A DNA stretch of 64,000 bases from contig JAKSTI010000004.1 of the NCBI GenBank assembly GCA_024402665.1, positions 45,847 through 109,846 on the forward strand, written 5' to 3'. Under the pieces are notes generated by a model. That model was not told where the DNA came from. It ran no database searches and saw only the letters and a list, made by a program, of their open reading frames with translations. This document shows, in pieces, positions 59,932 through 64,000 of the stretch. The DNA comes from Treponema sp. GTDB taxonomy: Bacteria; Spirochaetota; Spirochaetia; Treponematales; Treponemataceae. The position numbers and the translations under genes are program-made. Within the stretch, counting starts at the first letter, position 1, and each line of letters opens with the position of its first letter.

Positions 59932-60801
59932 TTATACCGCCTGACTTTCTACGTAGTGAAGAATGCCGTTTTGGTAAGCGTAGCTGTAAAGGATTTCTGC
60001 AATATCACCAAGCGGCTTCTTAACTTTAAGAGGCTGATCAAATCCAATGTCATACATAAAAGCCATAAGTTCTTTAGTACTTTCAGGATTCCAGAGCTTA
60101 GCATTATCTATGTTCACAAAAGTACATTTTTCAGAATCAGCAATAGCTTTGATGTGACGGTTCATGTCTGCATATATTTCAGAACCATCAGCACTTACAT
60201 TAGAAATCAATGCAATTCGTCTGTTTTTATTCTGAGCTTTTACTGCATCAATCAGTTCCAGATACTGAACATCAAACTCAGCATTATTTCTGTTGAACAA
60301 ATCCAAATCAGCTTCTCCAAGATGAATTAGAACTGCTTCCGGATTCAATTTTTCAATATTTTCGTGGAAGTTTTTCTTTGCATCTTTTAATGAAAGACCA
60401 AAAACGCTTCTGTTCATCATCTTGAAGTTTAATTCATAATCCTGTGCAATTTCTGCTACCGGAATCTCTTTATCCTTTGTTCCGCCAAATAAAATTACAC
60501 TGTCATTCTGTTCTGCAATTCCAACCATTTTTTCCTTCTCCTTATCTAAAGCTTTATTTCTAAAATATGCAAATAAGTTTGTCATAACTATTGCCAGATT
60601 CAAAAAATATACTACCAGAACATAATTCATCTGATGATTAAGAATTTTTGCAGTGATGCCGGCTAAGTATCCTGTAATAATCAAAAGAATAAATGCCAGA
60701 CTTGAACCTTTTGCAGTTCTGGCTTTAAATGCCTTAATTGCGTTTAATGGCCATGAAAGACCAAAACATATAAGCATTGCTGTTTCAAATAAAGAACTCA
60801 T
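59932..60801 (-). CDS. PQ-loop-like membrane domain fused to an SGNH hydrolase-like domain
   Basis: The 289-residue protein has an N-terminal three-helix unit (residues 5-82) with a GLSWPLNAIKAFKARTAKGS motif, which resembles a PQ-loop/SemiSWEET unit with PL in place of PQ. After a charged linker, residues of about 100-289 form an alpha/beta domain with VILFGGTKDKE, AVLIHLGEADLDLF and a C-terminal helical end, similar to SGNH/GDSL folds. The catalytic Ser, His and Asp residues are not evident in their usual positions. GGAGG precedes the ATG. I know no established family with this order. Confidence 0.6.
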   Translation of the reverse strand: MSSLFETAMLICFGLSWPLNAIKAFKARTAKGSSLAFILLIITGYLAGITAKILNHQMNYVLVVYFLNLAIVMTNLFAYFRNKALDKEKEKMVGIAEQNDSVILFGGTKDKEIPVAEIAQDYELNFKMMNRSVFGLSLKDAKKNFHENIEKLNPEAVLIHLGEADLDLFNRNNAEFDVQYLELIDAVKAQNKNRRIALISNVSADGSEIYADMNRHIKAIADSEKCTFVNIDNAKLWNPESTKELMAFMYDIGFDQPLKVKKPLGDIAEILYSYAYQNGILHYVESQAV

Positions 60802-60948
60802 ATTTCCTCCGTGTTCTTTCTGTTTTTTATTAAGGTCATATTAGCAGACAGAAAAAAATAAACAATTTTTTGAAAGAAAAAAAAGAAGATTTTATTCCAG
60901 TGAACATTTTTTTTACTTTCAAAAGGTTTTCGAAAATTAAAAATCTGA

Positions 60949-60954
60949 TATATT
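60949..60954 (+). promoter_or_regulatory. extended -10 box placed for a leaderless sensor kinase mRNA
   Basis: TGA TATATT is an extended -10 element ending 7 bases before the GTG at 60962. There is no ribosome binding site and no good -35 sequence. Confidence 0.4.
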
Positions 60955-60961
60955 AATAGTT

Positions 60962-62584
60962 GTGAAAAAGGAAACTTCAGTAAAAAAAAGTTCTCTCAAT
61001 TCAATCCGCCAGGAAATTCAGAAAGTCCATCTTATTCTGATTATGGTGGTTACAATCTTATTAAGTGTTGGCGGCGCTTTTATAAATGTAAATGCAGATG
61101 CCCAGGCCTTTGATCAAAATCTTTTGAATACCTCTAATCTGATTTCCAAACTTTATGGCTTTACAGACAACCTTTCTACATCCGACCTGGTTCAGTATTT
61201 TAATTCACTTTGCGAAGAGCTTCCTGAAGTTGATGTTATTTCTATTGTAGATTCAAACAATATCCGTGTTTATCATACAAATAACAGTTTGATAGGAACA
61301 AAATATGATGGAAAAGTTCCTGATTTTCAGTCCCAGAAAGCAGATTTTCATGTAGAAAATGAAAACGGCCCATCTGGTCCACAACGCAGAACTTATTCGA
61401 CAATTTATAATGAAGCTGGGGAATATTGCGGTTTCATAATGACAATCATCCTTAAAACTTCAATTCGTTCGGTAACTTACAGAACAATTGTTCTTTTTGC
61501 AGTAGTTACGATTGCAGCAATCCTTCTTGAAATTTTGATATCAGGAACATTATCCCGCCGATTAAAACAGCGCCTTCATGGTTATGAACCAGATATTTTT
61601 TCTTCTATGTTCACTGTTAGAGATGATATTCTGGAGTCTTTAAAAGAAGGAATCGTGGCTGTTGATACTGAAAAAAATATTCAGTTCATAAATGATGCTG
61701 CCAAAAAAATCTTTTTCAATAATGATTCAAATCAGAAAGTCAGCGAAATAAGAGGACGGGTTTTTACAGATAAATTTTTGTCTCAGGCGCTGGAATCTCA
61801 GACAACAAGCTTTGGACTTAGAGAGCGTATAGATAATGGAACAGAACTTCTTGTAGATTGTTTTCCTGTAAAAAAAGACGGCAAACTTGAAGGAGCAGTT
61901 GCAATTCTTCACGACAGAACTGAGTACACAAAACTGATGGAAGATCTTGCCGGAACAAAATATCTTGTAGATTCTATGAGGGCAAATAATCACGATTTCA
62001 CAAACAAACTTCACGTTATCCTTGGACTTATTCAGATTGGTGAATATGATAAAGCAGTTTCTTATATCGAAAATATTTCAATCATCCAAAGAGAAACCTT
62101 AAGTCGTGTAATGCATTCTGTTGATAATCCCTCTTTTGCCGCATTGTTAATTGGTAAAATCGCCAGAGCATCTGAATGTAATGTGAAATTTATTTTGAAA
62201 GATGGTATTTGTTATAAAGATTCAGATATAAATTTACCTTCAGAAGCACTTATTACAATTGCCGGTAATTTAATTGATAACGCCCTTGATTCAATGAATC
62301 AGCAGTTTTCTGGAAGGACAAATGAAACAGGTGGCAGCGAATTACTTTTTGGTGTGTATACAAAACCTGGTGAACTTCTTATGACAGTAAAAGACAATGG
62401 CTGCGGAATTTCAGAAATTAATAAAGATAAAGTTTTTGAAAACGGATTTTCTACAAAAGGACAGGGTAGAGGCGTTGGACTTTATCATTGCAAGCAGTTG
62501 ATTGAAAGTTTTGGTGGAAAAATCAGTTTTGAATCTGCAGAGGGAATTGGAACTGTTTTTACAGTAAGTTTTCTGATAAAGTAA
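60962..62584 (+). CDS. sensor histidine kinase of the CitA/DcuS type
   Basis: The 540-residue kinase has an N-terminal membrane helix (about 22-43), an extracytoplasmic sensor (about 44-170, Cache-like), a second helix (174-197), a PAS domain (about 215-320) and a SpoOB-type kinase core with the phosphate-accepting H344 in NNHDFTNKLHVILGLIQIGE, NLIDNALDS, DNGCGIS and GRGVGLYH. CitA and DcuS kinases sense di- or tricarboxylates outside the cell. The GTG start has no ribosome binding site. The response regulator follows directly. Confidence 0.92.
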   Translation: MKKETSVKKSSLNSIRQEIQKVHLILIMVVTILLSVGGAFINVNADAQAFDQNLLNTSNLISKLYGFTDNLSTSDLVQYFNSLCEELPEVDVISIVDSNNIRVYHTNNSLIGTKYDGKVPDFQSQKADFHVENENGPSGPQRRTYSTIYNEAGEYCGFIMTIILKTSIRSVTYRTIVLFAVVTIAAILLEILISGTLSRRLKQRLHGYEPDIFSSMFTVRDDILESLKEGIVAVDTEKNIQFINDAAKKIFFNNDSNQKVSEIRGRVFTDKFLSQALESQTTSFGLRERIDNGTELLVDCFPVKKDGKLEGAVAILHDRTEYTKLMEDLAGTKYLVDSMRANNHDFTNKLHVILGLIQIGEYDKAVSYIENISIIQRETLSRVMHSVDNPSFAALLIGKIARASECNVKFILKDGICYKDSDINLPSEALITIAGNLIDNALDSMNQQFSGRTNETGGSELLFGVYTKPGELLMTVKDNGCGISEINKDKVFENGFSTKGQGRGVGLYHCKQLIESFGGKISFESAEGIGTVFTVSFLIK

Positions 62585-62602
62585 ATGATTCAGGAGGAAA
62601 AG

Positions 62603-63283
62603 ATGGCTTATACAGTTTTAATAGTAGATGATGATCCTATGGTGGCAATGATAAACAGTCAGTATGTTCAGAAAAATAAAAACTTTGTTGTATGTGAAAC
62701 CTGTAAGAATGGTAATGATGCAATTTCTTATCTGGAACAGAACAATGTAGATTTAGTTATTCTTGATGTTTACATGCCGATTATGGATGGTGTTGAAACT
62801 TTAAAAGAGATACGTCAGCGGAAAATAAACACAGAAGTAATAATGGTAACTGCCGCAAATGATACTGCTACTTTGGAAAATACAATGCATCTTGGTGTGA
62901 TTGATTATCTTATAAAACCTTTTGCCTTTGAACGCTTTCAGATTGCCCTTGAAAAATTTGAATCTAAATATACAGTAATTAAAGGTGCCGATGTGCTTGA
63001 TCAAAACTGCATTGATAATATTATTGGTGGCGGCAAAAAAGTTGTTCAAAAAGAATATCCAAAGGGGATTCAGGAAAAGACACTGGAAAAAATATTTAGT
63101 TATTTGCAGACTAAAGATGGATGGATTAACGGAGAGTGTGTTTCAGAAGCAGTTGGCCTTTCAAATGTAACAATCCGCCATTATATGGCATATCTGGTAG
63201 AATCTGGAAGTGTAAAAGAAAGCATAAATTATGAAACAGGCGGCCGTCCATCTACACTTTATAAAATTATTAAAAAAAATTAG
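62603..63283 (+). CDS. response regulator of the CitB/DcuR type
   Basis: The 226-residue regulator has an N-terminal receiver with VDDDPMVA acidic pair, phosphate-accepting D55 (VILDVYMPIMDG), T/S in MVTAAND and the K in IKPF, followed by a DcuR-type DNA-binding end (LSNVTIRHYMAYLVESGSVK). It should be phosphorylated by the preceding kinase and control transport or fermentation of a carboxylate; no target operon is recognisable here. The ATG at 62603 is 5 bases after AGGAGG; a longer frame to 62585 starts before that signal. Confidence 0.93.
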   Translation: MAYTVLIVDDDPMVAMINSQYVQKNKNFVVCETCKNGNDAISYLEQNNVDLVILDVYMPIMDGVETLKEIRQRKINTEVIMVTAANDTATLENTMHLGVIDYLIKPFAFERFQIALEKFESKYTVIKGADVLDQNCIDNIIGGGKKVVQKEYPKGIQEKTLEKIFSYLQTKDGWINGECVSEAVGLSNVTIRHYMAYLVESGSVKESINYETGGRPSTLYKIIKKN

Positions 63284-63350
63284 TGGACGACTTTTGTAAA
63301 AATGTGTTAAATTTAAAAAGAAAGATTTAACAGACAAAAGGAGCAATTTT

Positions 63351-63890
63351 ATGAGTAAATACGCAGGAACTCAGACTGAAAAAAACTTACAGGCTGCATT
63401 TGCAGGTGAATCACAGGCTAGAAACAAGTACACATACTTCGCTTCAGTTGCTAAAAAAGAAGGTTATGAACAGATTGCTGATATTTTCCTTCACACAGCA
63501 GATAATGAAAAAGAACATGCTAAAATGTGGTTCAAAGAATTAGGTGAACTTGCTGATACAGCTGCTAATCTTAAAGCTGCTGCTGATGGTGAAAGTTTTG
63601 AATGGACAGATATGTACGAAGATTTTGCTAAAACAGCTGAAGCAGAAGGATTTAAAGCTCTTGCTGCAAAATTCCGCGGTGTTGCTGCAATTGAAAAACG
63701 TCATGAAGAAAGATATCGTCAGCTTTTGAAAAATGTTGAAACAGCAGCAGTTTTTGAAAAGAGCGAAGTAAAAGTTTGGGAATGCCGTAACTGTGGTCAC
63801 ATTGTTGTTGGAACAAAAGCCCCAGAAGCATGTCCAGTTTGTGCTCATCCAAAAGCATACTTCCAGGTAACAGACGTAAGTTTCGAATAA
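63351..63890 (+). CDS. rbr: rubrerythrin
   Basis: The 179-residue protein has a diiron four-helix bundle ([54 protein letters not shown]) and a C-terminal rubredoxin-like zinc/iron site ([20 protein letters not shown] then VCAHP). It reduces hydrogen peroxide in anaerobes using electrons from rubredoxin or ferredoxin. AAAGGAG lies 9 bases before the ATG. It stands alone; the IS3-type end lies 57 bases downstream. Confidence 0.96.
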   Translation: MSKYAGTQTEKNLQAAFAGESQARNKYTYFASVAKKEGYEQIADIFLHTADNEKEHAKMWFKELGELADTAANLKAAADGESFEWTDMYEDFAKTAEAEGFKALAAKFRGVAAIEKRHEERYRQLLKNVETAAVFEKSEVKVWECRNCGHIVVGTKAPEACPVCAHPKAYFQVTDVSFE

Positions 63891-63946
63891 TAGGAAAAAT
63901 CAGAATATAAAATTCAAACACCTATAAAAAAAACAGCACTTCACAT

Positions 63947-64000
63947 TGAAGTGTACCCCAATTATTGGACACTTTAACTAACGGCTTGAAAGGACTTGGT
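63947..64000 (-). mobile_element. right edge of an IS3-family insertion sequence, cut by the window
   Basis: TGAAGTGTACCCCAATTATT followed by GGACACT resembles an IS3-family terminal inverted repeat beginning with TG. On the minus strand a frame enters from the window edge and reads TKSFQAVS before a stop at 63974-63976, like the C terminus of OrfB (usually SPVQYRTKSF). The repeat TGAAGTG also pairs with CACTTCA at 63937-63943. Only 54 bases are visible, so this is tentative. Confidence 0.5.

Noticed and set aside
63937..63953. terminator after rubrerythrin (CACTTCA cat TGAAGTG)
   Set aside because: There is no T run after the hairpin, and the second arm is better explained as the terminal base pairs of an IS3-type end.
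1..64000. tRNA, rRNA or replication-origin features
   Set aside because: I looked for tRNA T-arm and acceptor patterns and for DnaA-box clusters and saw none that I could support by eye.

Overview
ORGANISM. The window is AT-rich, gene-dense DNA. The sequence suggests a fermentative, host-associated spirochete of the Treponema type. Pointers are a spirochete-like lipobox (LSSC) on a substrate-binding lipoprotein, a multi-pass chemotaxis receptor, rubrerythrin and ferredoxin-domain enzymes typical of strict anaerobes, plant-arabinan hydrolases, and a tryptophan operon with trpG-trpD and trpC-trpF fusions. No rRNA or tRNA gene was seen, so this placement is an inference. LAYOUT. 0-11 kb: the end of an aminotransferase, a sigma-70 factor, a ketopantoate reductase family gene, a wrecked VOC gene, two metallo-beta-lactamase-fold genes, a six-helix chemotaxis receptor, TraX, and an aldo/keto reductase-tldD-tldE operon. 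11-19 kb: an ABC transporter with its YtrA-type GntR repressor and likely operator, an esterase, a lysoplasmalogenase-like protein, a HAD phosphatase, thiN, and a GH51 arabinofuranosidase behind a perfect palindrome. 19-26 kb, minus strand: a complete trpE-trpGD-trpCF-trpB-trpA operon behind three tandem 18-bp palindromes. 26.6-38.7 kb: a PucR-linked cluster with a class III aminotransferase, a PNPOx-like protein, an Fe-alcohol dehydrogenase, an omega-amidase-like hydrolase, a complete UrtABCDE-type amide/urea ABC transporter, a cytidylate-kinase-like protein and an M20 N-carbamoyl amidohydrolase. The best reading is uptake and breakdown of a ureide or amide, with the carbon skeleton reduced to an alcohol. 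38.7-53.4 kb: a repeat-rich region with a RAYT (REP-associated tyrosine transposase), an XRE regulator, two MATE exporters around a Tet(M)-like GTPase, a racemase-like protein, AlkD-like DNA repair, two AEC carriers and MscS. 53.4-64 kb: paired chromate-transporter halves, two GH43 enzymes, a B12-binding radical SAM protein, an Ntn hydrolase, a PQ-loop/SGNH-like fusion, a CitA/DcuS-type two-component system, rubrerythrin and the probable edge of an IS3-family element. REPEATS. A 15-bp imperfect palindrome, AGGGGWCWGWCCCCT, occurs 19 times. Thirteen copies are intergenic, two of them in opposite orientation around the RAYT gene. Six lie inside four genes without breaking the frame. Three larger families (A, B and C) accompany it. 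Family A shows compensatory changes in a stem, so it behaves as a structured element. The RAYT/REP system, the ureide/amide cluster with its twin promoter-hairpin leaders, and the trp operator array are the points most worth following.
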